Origin: Gammaproteobacteria bacterium
GTDB lineage: Bacteria > Pseudomonadota > Gammaproteobacteria > GRL18
Assembly (NCBI GenBank): GCA_026196615.1
Contig: JAPHSW010000002.1
Coordinates: forward strand, 1 to 50,235
DNA length: 50,235 nucleotides
Direction: 5' to 3'
Below the pieces are notes generated by a model. The model did no database searches, was not told where the DNA came from, and saw only the letters and a list, made by a program, of their open reading frames with translations. Below are positions 1 to 8,500 of the stretch, piece by piece (position 1 is the stretch's first letter; each line of letters begins with the position of its first letter). The position numbers and the translations under genes are program-made.

Positions 1-71
1 CAACAAACCAGCAATTGGAAACCGTTTATGAACGTTGGGATGAGCTTGAGGAAAAGAAAGCAGGCAATTAA
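1..71 (+). CDS. 3' end of a probable ABC-F family ATPase (Uup/EttA-like)
   Basis: Reading frame 3 is open from the window edge to a TAA at 69-71 and encodes about 22 residues, ending in LETVYERWDELEEKKAGN. The 'L-E-x-x-Y-x-R-W-D-E-L-E' pattern resembles the C-terminal coiled coil of ABC-F ATPases such as Uup, which act on ribosomes or DNA and lack membrane segments. Only the last few residues are visible, so no nucleotide-binding motif can be checked. The family call is an inference from this short tail; any protein ending in a charged helix is an alternative. Confidence 0.4.
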   Translation, partial: TNQQLETVYERWDELEEKKAGN

Positions 72-152
72 ATGTAAAAATTTCTTTAATGCAATAAGTA
101 TGATTAAACTCTTTATAAATCAATAGGTTCAAGTTTTTAGATAGAAAATCAC

Positions 153-181
153 TTGATTTATTACTTCAGGTAGTTTATCCT
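153..181 (+). promoter_or_regulatory. Promoter of tRNA-Ser
   Basis: TTGATT (153-158) and TATCCT (176-181) are separated by exactly 17 bases, as expected for a housekeeping sigma factor. A GC-rich stretch (tcccgacc) follows directly, as in the discriminators of stringently controlled stable-RNA promoters. The predicted transcription start falls only a few bases before the tRNA at 192, giving a very short leader. The -10 is only a partial match to TATAAT. Confidence 0.5.
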
Positions 182-191
182 TCCCGACCTT

Positions 192-279
192 GGAGAGGTG
201 GCCGAGTGGTCGAAGGCGCACGCCTGGAAAGTGTGTAAGCGGCAACGCTTCGGGGGTTCGAATCCCCCCCTCTTCGCCA
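192..279 (+). tRNA. tRNA-Ser (anticodon GGA)
   Basis: An 88-base tRNA with the long variable arm typical of serine tRNAs. The acceptor GGAGAGG pairs with CCTCTTC (one G-T pair), the discriminator is G, and the CCA end is encoded at 277-279. The anticodon loop CTGGAAA (224-230) places GGA at 226-228, so it reads UCC and UCU serine codons. The T arm contains GGTTCGAATCC. It has its own promoter upstream and a strong hairpin terminator just after it, so it is probably a single-gene transcript. Confidence 0.97.
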
Positions 280-284
280 TACAT

Positions 285-323
285 AAAAAAAGCGTGTTTG
301 ATTTAATCAAACACGCTTTTTTT
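285..323. terminator. Bidirectional intrinsic terminator after tRNA-Ser
   Basis: An almost perfect inverted repeat. AGCGTGTTTGATT pairs with AATCAAACACGCT around a one-base centre at 304, flanked by a run of A on the left and of T on the right. It can end tRNA transcription on the + strand. On the - strand it can end transcription coming from the small genes at 360-894. Confidence 0.92.
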
Positions 324-359
324 ATGTGAGTCACTTTAATTGTTATGAGCTTCACTTAT

Positions 360-617
360 TTAATGAAAATAAAAACTATCTAGCATCTTTAATTTGTTGG
401 TTAATGCTTCAATCTGACCATTATAAATACGTATTTGAGCAGATGCGTCTTTTGAAGAGGTTAATGAGTGGTTTAGTTTGCCTGTTCTATTTAAGGAATT
501 CTTTAGAGAACTTTGGCTTAAAGAGCTTTGCTTTTCAGCAATATGATTAAGAATGGTATGCTTTTGATTTCTAAGGCTGATAATTTGCCCAACTAACTTT
601 GCTTCATAATCCATCAT
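360..617 (-). CDS. Small hypothetical coiled-coil protein
   Basis: An 85-residue reverse-strand ORF. The product is hydrophilic, rich in Gln, Ser, Leu and Lys, with heptad-like leucine/isoleucine spacing in its first 25 and last 25 residues, so a helical hairpin or coiled coil is likely. It has no signal peptide, Cys or recognised motif. The start used is the first of two adjacent ATG codons; an AGGG sequence lies about nine bases upstream. It sits between the tRNA terminator and another small coiled-coil gene on the same strand. Function unknown; a shadow ORF is possible but the position against a bidirectional terminator favours a gene. Confidence 0.5.
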   Translation of the reverse strand: MMDYEAKLVGQIISLRNQKHTILNHIAEKQSSLSQSSLKNSLNRTGKLNHSLTSSKDASAQIRIYNGQIEALTNKLKMLDSFYFH

Positions 618-726
618 GAGGTATATCCCTATTTTATTTCAAATACTCAATAATCTGTAACCTTTGCCAATACTCCTGTATTTAAAGCTAAGGTTTTTAA
701 CAATTATAATGCTAATGTTCTTGTAT

Positions 727-894
727 TTAGCATGAAAAAGCAAGTAAATGTTTCAATTTCTCTTTTTTAGACTTAATTAAGCTTTTGTACATTCTTATTA
801 AATATTGGGGTTCATTCTGTTGTTGGCCAACTTCAACTAATTGCTCTAATTCAGCAATTTCTGTTTCAAGTTGTTTTTGTAACTCCAGCTCCAT
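727..894 (-). CDS. Very small charged coiled-coil protein (55 aa)
   Basis: This 55-codon gene begins MELELQKQLETEIAELEQLV and ends with a Lys-rich helix and LAFSC. A strong ribosome binding site (AAGGAG, about 9 bases before the ATG at 894) supports real translation. The pattern of Leu/Ile every three to four residues with many Glu and Lys suggests a short amphipathic coiled coil. It lies upstream of the 85-aa gene on the same strand, and the two could share a transcript ending at the terminator near 300. I do not recognise the family; a structural or regulatory small protein is the most that can be said. Confidence 0.6.
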   Translation of the reverse strand: MELELQKQLETEIAELEQLVEVGQQQNEPQYLIRMYKSLIKSKKEKLKHLLAFSC

Positions 895-999
895 CAGAAA
901 ATAACTCCTTGTAAATAATAGGGCTATTCTAATATAACTATTATTAGATCTATGTAGGAAGTTAAAACAATATGTGTAGGAATTTAAAGAAAAAATTGG

Positions 1000-3072
1000 T
1001 CAGAATTTATTTACATGAGGTTCAAAAAGCATACAGACGAGATCGGTTGCTGCACTGATAATAAAGAGATCAGATTCATTTGGCATACCTGTTTTTTTAT
1101 AGTAAAAATCCACAGTGGCTAAAACTTTTGCATCGGTCGATAGGACTGGTTCAGAACAGCATGCCTTATAAGGAGAATCTTTATATACAGGAACAAACTT
1201 TTTCTTATTAGGTGATTGAGTGTCTAATGGTGATTTTTCTGAATCAAAATTAATACTTGAAATAATTTTTCGTTTAACGGATGTGGCGGCAATTGAGCAG
1301 GCATTATTTTCCAGGGTCACATCAAGGTGGTCAATTTTTTGTTTGAATTCTGTTGGTATGCTTGGAGCAGCACCTACTTCAAGTATATTGTTTTGATGAT
1401 CATAGATCATAATGACACAGTTGACGTCCTGAATAATCGACTCTACTCCTTTTACAAGTACATTTAGAATATTCTCATGTGAATGGCTATCAGAAATTAA
1501 TTGTAAAACCTGGCACCTGAGTTGTAATAACATTTTATCCTGACGAATTCTGGTAATATCCTGTGCCATTCCCTCAACTTGAATGATTCGTTTATTTTCA
1601 TCATATTTTGGTGTTTCTGTGACGAGTAAATATTGTATTCGACCTGATTTATTATATATTTCAACTTCAAAACTATTTTGATTTTGTTCGATGAATGTTT
1701 GTCGTGCTTTTTTGAGAACAAATTCTGTCTGGGCATTTTGGGGTAAATATTGAACCGGATTATCTAAAAATTCTTTCTTTGAAAAACCCAAAACCTGATG
1801 AACAGATGAGCTGACAAATGTGAAATTATTATCTTTATCTCTAGTATAGAAAAAGTAACTTTCGTTGATTGCATTAGCTAAATTCTTGTATTTAACTTTA
1901 TCAAGTTCAATAACTCGTTTCTGTTCCAATAATTCTTTGGTTTGTATTTTTACCTGAGCTGTTAAATGATTTGTCACTTTAAAAAAAGTAATAAAAAGTA
2001 AAAGTTCAATGATGATAAAAGCAATGATGCCATAAAGAAGATTGAACCATTGTTCTTCATTATAAATAGTCATTTGTTCATTAATATTTCGAGCAATAAA
2101 AATAGCTCCAATATCTGTTCGAGAGGGAATTTTTGTTCCAAGATAATCTCTAAATGGGTGAAAAGTATAAGAGTAATAATGTTCGTTGTACTTAATGAGC
2201 CTGGCTATACCATCAGCTTTTTTGGATTGATTCTCAGAATTTATTTTTTTGGCGATATGTGAAAGAAATTTCTTTTGATGGGGGCGAGAACTGGCTTCTA
2301 ATATACAGTTGCAACCATTAATCGTATTATTGTTATAATTTCCTGTAATAAACTCATCCCAAACGGTTTCTTTAATATGTTTGTTATTGAGTAGAACACT
2401 GAGTTCAATATTAATATTCTGATCAATGGTTTCTAATAATTTCTTATAGGATGTACCGACTTCCAAAGCACCAACATAAACGTCTTTTTGTACTTCTTGA
2501 TCCCAGGCAAAAATTGGCATTACACTACGTAATCCAGAATAAATTCTACCCGTTTCAAAACCACTTCGAGGTGTTTGTTCTGCATTAGTATCAACGATAA
2601 TGAAGCGCAAATCATCTATCCTGTCACCAAACTTTTCTGGCTTATGAACGCGTAAAAAGCTTAATGCACCTGGCCCCAGATGAAAGTGTAATTGACGAAC
2701 ATCAAACTGTTTAGTTGCGATTTGCCAGGGGGTAGCAACCAGTTGATAAAGCTGGTTTCTTATTTCTGCTGTTTTGGGGCCGCCAGTTCCTTCATTTCCG
2801 GTGGTTTTACTTTCAAGTTCAAGGGCTTTTTTCCCTTGTAAAAAAAGATCTTGAATACGCTTATCACTGGCAAAAAGGGTTGCCTGCATAGAAAGCCCAT
2901 TATAAGTGGATTCCAGAACAGTTTTATAAATAGCATAGTCGTTTTGACTGTCTTCTTGAAGGGTTACATAAAATGTATCGCGGGTAAAGAAATAGTTAGC
3001 GGTGACAAAAACTGCATCAATTAAAGCAATAGCTAAACTGAGAAAAATAAAAAATTTTTTATTTTTTACCAT
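1000..3072 (-). CDS. Membrane sensor protein with periplasmic Cache-like domain, PAS and GAF domains
   Basis: 690 aa. A first membrane segment lies at about residues 7-27, followed by an extracytoplasmic region of roughly 310 residues that resembles a double-Cache ligand-binding domain (patterns 'LRFIIVDTNAEQ', 'YSGLRSVMPIF', 'VGALEVGTSYKKLL'). A second membrane helix follows at about 342-366. Inside the cell are a PAS domain (about 395-510, with 'VSSSVHQVLGFSKKEFLDNP' and the PAC strand 'VEGMAQDITRIRQD') and a GAF-like domain to the C terminus. No histidine-kinase, GGDEF, EAL or methyl-accepting domain follows, which is unusual because such sensors normally end in an output module. It may act through protein contacts, or an output domain may have been lost. 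It stands alone on its strand with a long gap upstream. Confidence 0.8.
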   Translation of the reverse strand: MVKNKKFFIFLSLAIALIDAVFVTANYFFTRDTFYVTLQEDSQNDYAIYKTVLESTYNGLSMQATLFASDKRIQDLFLQGKKALELESKTTGNEGTGGPKTAEIRNQLYQLVATPWQIATKQFDVRQLHFHLGPGALSFLRVHKPEKFGDRIDDLRFIIVDTNAEQTPRSGFETGRIYSGLRSVMPIFAWDQEVQKDVYVGALEVGTSYKKLLETIDQNINIELSVLLNNKHIKETVWDEFITGNYNNNTINGCNCILEASSRPHQKKFLSHIAKKINSENQSKKADGIARLIKYNEHYYSYTFHPFRDYLGTKIPSRTDIGAIFIARNINEQMTIYNEEQWFNLLYGIIAFIIIELLLFITFFKVTNHLTAQVKIQTKELLEQKRVIELDKVKYKNLANAINESYFFYTRDKDNNFTFVSSSVHQVLGFSKKEFLDNPVQYLPQNAQTEFVLKKARQTFIEQNQNSFEVEIYNKSGRIQYLLVTETPKYDENKRIIQVEGMAQDITRIRQDKMLLQLRCQVLQLISDSHSHENILNVLVKGVESIIQDVNCVIMIYDHQNNILEVGAAPSIPTEFKQKIDHLDVTLENNACSIAATSVKRKIISSINFDSEKSPLDTQSPNKKKFVPVYKDSPYKACCSEPVLSTDAKVLATVDFYYKKTGMPNESDLFIISAATDLVCMLFEPHVNKF

Positions 3073-3701
3073 CTTTATGCTTTTGTGTTATGTGGTGAAA
3101 GCGAATCAAAACAGTTGTCTCATTCTTTAAGATATCAACCTGTAACTGCTAAGTTAAATTGGCATTAGCATATAGAGGTAAACCATAGGTTGAGTGATAG
3201 TATACCGCTACATATTAACCGTTTCAGCAGCTTTAAGCAATATTGATGAAAAAGTGAGATCTGAGGGGCGCTTAACATCAAGAGACTATTACTTCAAGGG
3301 AATTAGTCATGATTAATTCTTTATGTTTGTGAGAAAATAATGGATGTTATATAGGGGAAATAGTATTAACTTAAATAAGAAAGATGTCAGATAATTGCGT
3401 CATTTAATGGCAATTTAAGGTATGATAGTAACCATTCGTGATTTTTGCTAACTTGTATGAGACTGCAGAATTGAACACAAAGCGTCAACTTGGAATATTA
3501 TTCAAAATTATAGCTTTAAGACAAAATACATATAAATAGATTGAAAAAAGTTATTGAATTGCCTATCCTTAAATACAGGAAAAATTTGGTGAGATTTTAT
3601 GCACATAGCATAAATCACCTGATCACTCGTACTATTATCCGCTGTTTTTTCGGGCTAACCTGCTATCCTCCACTGTAAATAAATAATAAAGGGAATAAAT
3701 T
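3073..3701. other. Intergenic region between divergent genes; one hairpin
   Basis: No convincing ORF on either strand. It must hold the promoters of the divergent sensor and SPFH genes, but no clear -35/-10 pair stands out. The only structure I see is an imperfect inverted repeat at 3588-3619: GGTGA...TTTATGC, a five-base loop, then GCATAAATCACC, with a three-base bulge. It lacks a T run, so it is not a standard terminator. It may be a leader structure of the downstream gene. Confidence 0.35.
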
Positions 3702-4655
3702 ATGTATGTTGAAGAACTATTGGGTGTAATTTTTAACTTTTGGACAGGGCTGGCCGTATTAATTATTATCCTGGTCAAATCATCGATCAAATTTGTACCT
3801 CAGAATCGGGCATATGTTGTAGAACGATTCGGTAAGTACAATAAAACTATGGTTGCCGGGCTGAATATGCTTGTTCCCTTCATTGATAAAGTAGCTTATA
3901 ACCAGTCATTAAAAGAGCATGCTTATGATGTGCCCAGCCAGGCGGCAATCACTAAAGATAATATCTCGTTGGTGGTCGATGGTGTTCTGTATCTGAAATT
4001 ACTTGATGCTTATAAGGCATCCTACGGTGTGGATAATTATGTGTATGCCGTTACCCAACTGGCGCAGACCACGATGCGTAGTGAAATCGGTAAGATCGAT
4101 CTGGATAAGACCTTCGAGGAACGCGAAAGTCTGAATATCAATATTGTTAATGCCATCAACCTCGCTTCAGAACCCTGGGGTGTGCAGGTCATGCGTTATG
4201 AGATCAAAGATATCGAACCACCGCGTACTATCCTGGATGCAATGGAACGCCAGATGAAAGCAGAGCGTGAAAAGCGCGCCACTATTCTTGAATCTGAGGG
4301 GAATCGACAATCGGCAATCAACGTCGCTGAAGGTGCCAAACAAGCGCAGGTTTTATCTGCTGAAGCGGATAAGGCTGAACAGATCTTACGTGCTGAAGGT
4401 GAAGCACAGGCTATTATCGCAGTTGCAGAAGCACAGGCGAAAGCACTTGATACCGTCGGCAAGGTAGCTAATACCATAGAAGGTCAAAAAGCCATTCAAC
4501 TGGATCTTGCGGGTAAAGCAATCGAGGCTAAAAACGCCATTGCCAAAGATTCAACGGTGGTTTTATTGCCGGATAGCAATACTAATGCAGCCAGTGTGGT
4601 TGCTGAAGCGATGACTATTATCAACACCATAAATAGTGATAAAACTAACAATTAA
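3702..4655 (+). CDS. qmcA: SPFH/Band-7 domain protein, paraslipin (QmcA/stomatin-like)
   Basis: 317 aa. One N-terminal membrane helix (about 10-26) is followed by the conserved start of the slipin core ('VPQNRAYVVERFGKYNKTMVAGLN') and a Band-7 domain to about residue 190. An Ala/Glu-rich coiled coil ('EGNRQSAINVAEGAKQAQV') and a C-terminal 'VVAEAMTI' segment follow. SPFH proteins assemble into large membrane rings and organise membrane microdomains and protease activity. The neighbouring NfeD gene, 18 bases downstream, is the standard partner of this subclass. A ribosome binding site (AAAGGGAA) precedes the ATG. Length and order agree with bacterial QmcA; the symbol is by family resemblance. 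Confidence 0.9.
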   Translation: MYVEELLGVIFNFWTGLAVLIIILVKSSIKFVPQNRAYVVERFGKYNKTMVAGLNMLVPFIDKVAYNQSLKEHAYDVPSQAAITKDNISLVVDGVLYLKLLDAYKASYGVDNYVYAVTQLAQTTMRSEIGKIDLDKTFEERESLNINIVNAINLASEPWGVQVMRYEIKDIEPPRTILDAMERQMKAEREKRATILESEGNRQSAINVAEGAKQAQVLSAEADKAEQILRAEGEAQAIIAVAEAQAKALDTVGKVANTIEGQKAIQLDLAGKAIEAKNAIAKDSTVVLLPDSNTNAASVVAEAMTIINTINSDKTNN

Positions 4656-4673
4656 CATGTGGAGTAGGTCGAT

Positions 4674-5150
4674 ATGATTGCTGATTATATTGTCAGTCAC
4701 CAGGCGGAGTTCTGGTTGGTCTTTGGTTTTACCATGTTGGTTATTGAAGTGGTTACAGGCTTTACCACCGGTGTTTTTCTATTTGGTGGACTGGGTGCGC
4801 TGAGCACCGGGGTGTTGATGAGTTTTGGCGTACTGCCAGAAACATGGATCGCGGGTATTTCCTGTACCGGTATTAGTTCAGGAATCATTACTATGATACT
4901 GTGGAAGCCGCTTAATAAATTACAGGGCGACCGTCCAATAGAAAAAGACAATAGCAGTGACCTGATTGGACATGAGTTTGTTGTTGAAACTGATATTGCG
5001 CTGAATAAACCCGGCGTGACCGATTATTCGGGTATCCGCTGGAAAGTTGAGATTGCTAAAGATGCCGGTGTGGATTCTATAGCGGCTGGGCAAACAGTGA
5101 TTGTCAGCTCGGTTGAAGTGGGTCTGTTCAAGGTTAAACCCAATCAATAA
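4674..5150 (+). CDS. NfeD family protein (short NfeD1b-type, YbbJ-like)
   Basis: 158 aa. Two or three hydrophobic segments occupy the first 85 residues ('FWLVFGFTMLVIEVVTGF', 'GVFLFGGLGALSTGVLM', 'ISCTGISSGIITMIL'). A soluble OB-fold-like domain follows ('GHEFVVETDI...GVTDYSGIRWKVEI...IAAGQTVIVSSVEVGLFKVKP'), which is typical of NfeD C-terminal domains. It lacks the serine-protease domain of long NfeD proteins. It lies directly after the slipin gene with a GGAGTAGG ribosome site, and the pair is probably one operon acting in membrane-protein quality or microdomain organisation. Confidence 0.9.
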   Translation: MIADYIVSHQAEFWLVFGFTMLVIEVVTGFTTGVFLFGGLGALSTGVLMSFGVLPETWIAGISCTGISSGIITMILWKPLNKLQGDRPIEKDNSSDLIGHEFVVETDIALNKPGVTDYSGIRWKVEIAKDAGVDSIAAGQTVIVSSVEVGLFKVKPNQ

Positions 5151-5570
5151 AAAAGGTGGAGTACTATAAACCATCCATCAACTAAAAGCTGAATTCTTGT
5201 TTGATTTTTTGGAATTAATTCAAAAAAAATGAAAAATAGTGTTACTGGCAGAGGTTTTTGTTAACGTTCTGTATCCAACTCTGGAAGATCTTAAAAAAGT
5301 CTATTTCTGACCTATAAAAAGAATAGGGAATTCAATAGCACTTTTCACGCTACAACTCACAATTTGCAACATTTCTATATCCAAAATCAGTATGATATTG
5401 CTCATGTGAAAAATAGAGCTTTTATTATTATGAAATTACTATTAATAAGAAATGTGCCATATTTCGTCATAATTGATCATGAGAAATTCAGTAACTATTC
5501 ATTTTTTTTAGATAAGATATGACCTATCAAATAGGTAAATTCAAAAATTTATATTCAAACTGGTGTGCAC
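5151..5570. other. Intergenic region before the macroglobulin gene; small inverted repeat
   Basis: About 420 bases without a plausible ORF. It contains a perfect short inverted repeat, ACCTAT-caa-ATAGGT, at 5522-5536, some 35 bases before the likely start codon. That position suits an operator or a leader hairpin over the start of transcription. No clear terminator for the NfeD gene is visible. Confidence 0.35.
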
Positions 5571-8500
5571 ATGACACAAAATTTAATGAAAAAACTGATC
5601 AAAGCAAATAATCTCATTTTTCTAATATTGAGTATATTTTTTTTGGTCGCTTGTGAGGATGAATCGAAAAAAGCTAAATCAAATGAATTAGCCAATGATG
5701 TCCAATCCTTGACTAGTGTTAATTATGGTTCTAATCAAAATTCCAGTTCTAAATTTAAATCTGAACCCATTCATGATTATTCTAAAAGCACATTTAAAAT
5801 TCTTGATTTTTCAGAGCGTGATTATAAAGGTGTAAGTAGTCTGGGAATCGTTTTATCAGTTCCTTTAGAACCAAAAAAAGATTTTCAAAAATATTTTGTA
5901 CTTGAGAAAAGAGATGGTGGTCGAGTAGATGGTGCATGGATTTTATCAAAAAATGGTAAGGAACTCTTTTTCAAAAACATAGAACCCGAAAAAGAATATT
6001 TATTAACCGTTTATGCCAATCTTAAAGCGTCAAATGATCAGGAACTTGGAGAACGTTATAAGAATACAATAACTACAAGAGCAATAGAGTCATCCGTTTC
6101 ATTTGCACATGATGGTGGTATTCTTCCTTTGACACATTCAAAAGGACTACCTGTATACAGCACTAATATTAAACAAGTTGATATTGAATTTCATCGAGTT
6201 AACCCCGATAAGATGATGTCTTTTTTGAAGTCATGGCGTGGTGGTAAACAAGGTGCATATCGATTAGATAAGTATACAGAAAATTCTGATTTAGTTTATT
6301 CTGCTCGGTTTGACTTACCAATTGAAAAAAATAAACGTGAACGGGTTATATTATCGATCGATCATATTGACACATTAAAACATGCCGGAATATATATGGC
6401 GGTGATGAAAGTCCCTGGTCAGTATGATTATCGACAAGCGGTGACATATTTTATTCGAAGTGATATCGGTATTCATGTCAGACGTTACCCTGGGAAATTA
6501 GATATTTACACTCGTTCCTTAGTGACAGGAGCGGCCATGGAAAATGTGAAAGTCAGTTTGCTGGATGAGAACAGTCAATTATTAACATCAAATGCATCAG
6601 ATAAAAGTGGCATCGTTTCTTTTTCAACGAATCTGAAAAAATCACACCTGATTCTGTCTCAAAAAGGGACGCAGATGTCAATTGTTCGTCTTAATAGTCC
6701 CGCTTTGGATTTATCTGAATACAATCTTGGAACCCGTCCAGCTTTTGAAAATGAAGCCTTTATTTATGCGCCTCGTGATTTATATCGGCCAGGTGAGAGA
6801 GTTGAATTTAGTATGCTTTTGCGTAATTCAGACGGGCAATTAATTCCAGATATCCCATTACAAGCTACGGTAAAGCAAGAAGATGGTCAGGTCGTAGAGC
6901 AATTCACCTGGCGAGCTCAGGAATTGGGATATTATTATCATAAATATGATTTAGCGAAAAATGCTAAAACTGGTCTATGGCATATCGAAGTTAAACTACC
7001 TGGAGATGACACTCCTAGAAAATGGACTTTTCTGGTTGAGGATTTTTTACCCGAGCGGATGAAATTGACTTTAGATGAATCTGATACTGAGCGATTTGTT
7101 GAACCAGAAAAAACAATTATCGTTCAAGTAAATGGCCAATATTTATATGGGGCACCTGCTTCTGGAAATCGTTTAGAAAGCACTATTCATACTTATATTG
7201 ATCAGGAAGCCATTGAATCACTTCCTGGGTATTTTTTTGGTCTATCTGAAGAAGAAAATGCAAGAAAAAATTATGAGCTGAAGAATGAAACATTGAATGA
7301 GAAGGGACTGTTGAACCTAAACGTGCCATCTACCTGGAAGAACATCAAATCCCCAATTGTTGTAAAGTTAACCAGTAGTTTATTTGAAACTGGAGGGCGA
7401 GCAATTAAACGTCAGGCAAAGTATCGGGTTTGGCCAGATGAATCTCTAATAGGAATCAGACCTCATACTGATGAGCCACAAGCAAATACTCTTCTCAAGT
7501 TTGATGTAGTTAATGCCAACCAATTCGGGCAACTGCTAAAGGCTGATGATTTACATGTAAGCTTAATTAAGAAACGACGTGATTATTATTGGTCTTATAA
7601 TGATTCTGATGAATGGGAAATGAATTATAGTGAAAAACAATATCCAGTGTTAAATCAAACACTTTCTATAAAAGAAGGTGAAAAAAAATTGCTTGAACTT
7701 CCTGTTGAATGGGGAGAGTATCGACTGGAAGTTTTAAATCCAAAAAATCAGTTGATGACCAATATTGAATTTAATGCGGGGGGCTCCTGGTACTATGAAA
7801 ATGAACAATCAAAAATCACCCGACCAGATAAAATTAACCTGGTTTTAAATAAGAAGACTTATCGCTCAGGAGATGTTGCTCAGGTTCTCATCAAATCACC
7901 TTTTAAAGGTAATGGTATTGTTATTGTAGAGAATAATCAGGAAAAACTCTGGCAGAAAAATATTGAACTGAATGATTCAAATGAATATAAATTGGATATT
8001 CCTATTTCATCAGATTGGAAACAGCATGATATTTACATTTCCACCGTACTTTTTAATCGTATGGATGTTCAGCAAGAAAAAAGTCATATTAAACGTGCTG
8101 TAGGTTTAGCTCATTTACCTCTTGATAGAACAAACCGCCAAATCAAAATGACATTAAATGCAACAGAAAAAAGTAAACCATTCTCGAAACTTCCAGTGAC
8201 CATTCAACTGGATAATGACTCATTAAAAAATATAAATCTAACAAAAAATAAAGAAAAAAAGATTAGAGTGACCCTTGCCGCAGTTGATGTTGGTGTGCTG
8301 AATGTCAGTAATTATAGTACACCTGATCCTTTTAGCTGGTTTTTTGCCCAAAGACGATATGCAGTTGACAGTTTGGATCTCTATGGAAACATTATGGATG
8401 GTCGAAGTGGTCTTATAGGTCAACAACGTTTCGGTGGTGATATGGATGTGACCAGTGCTGGAAACTTACAAAAATCTGAAGTAAAGATTGTTTCTTTATT

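Noticed and set aside
301-312. FNR box within TTGATTTAATCAA-like sequence after the tRNA
   Set aside because: The half-sites are separated by three bases, not four, and the palindrome is explained by the terminator stem.
161-355. 64-aa reverse ORF over the tRNA-Ser gene and its terminator
   Set aside because: It covers the tRNA and the hairpin on the opposite strand; the open frame is a by-product of these RNA signals.
326-550. 74-aa forward ORF
   Set aside because: It is antisense to the 85-aa reverse gene, has no ribosome site and begins inside the terminator flank.
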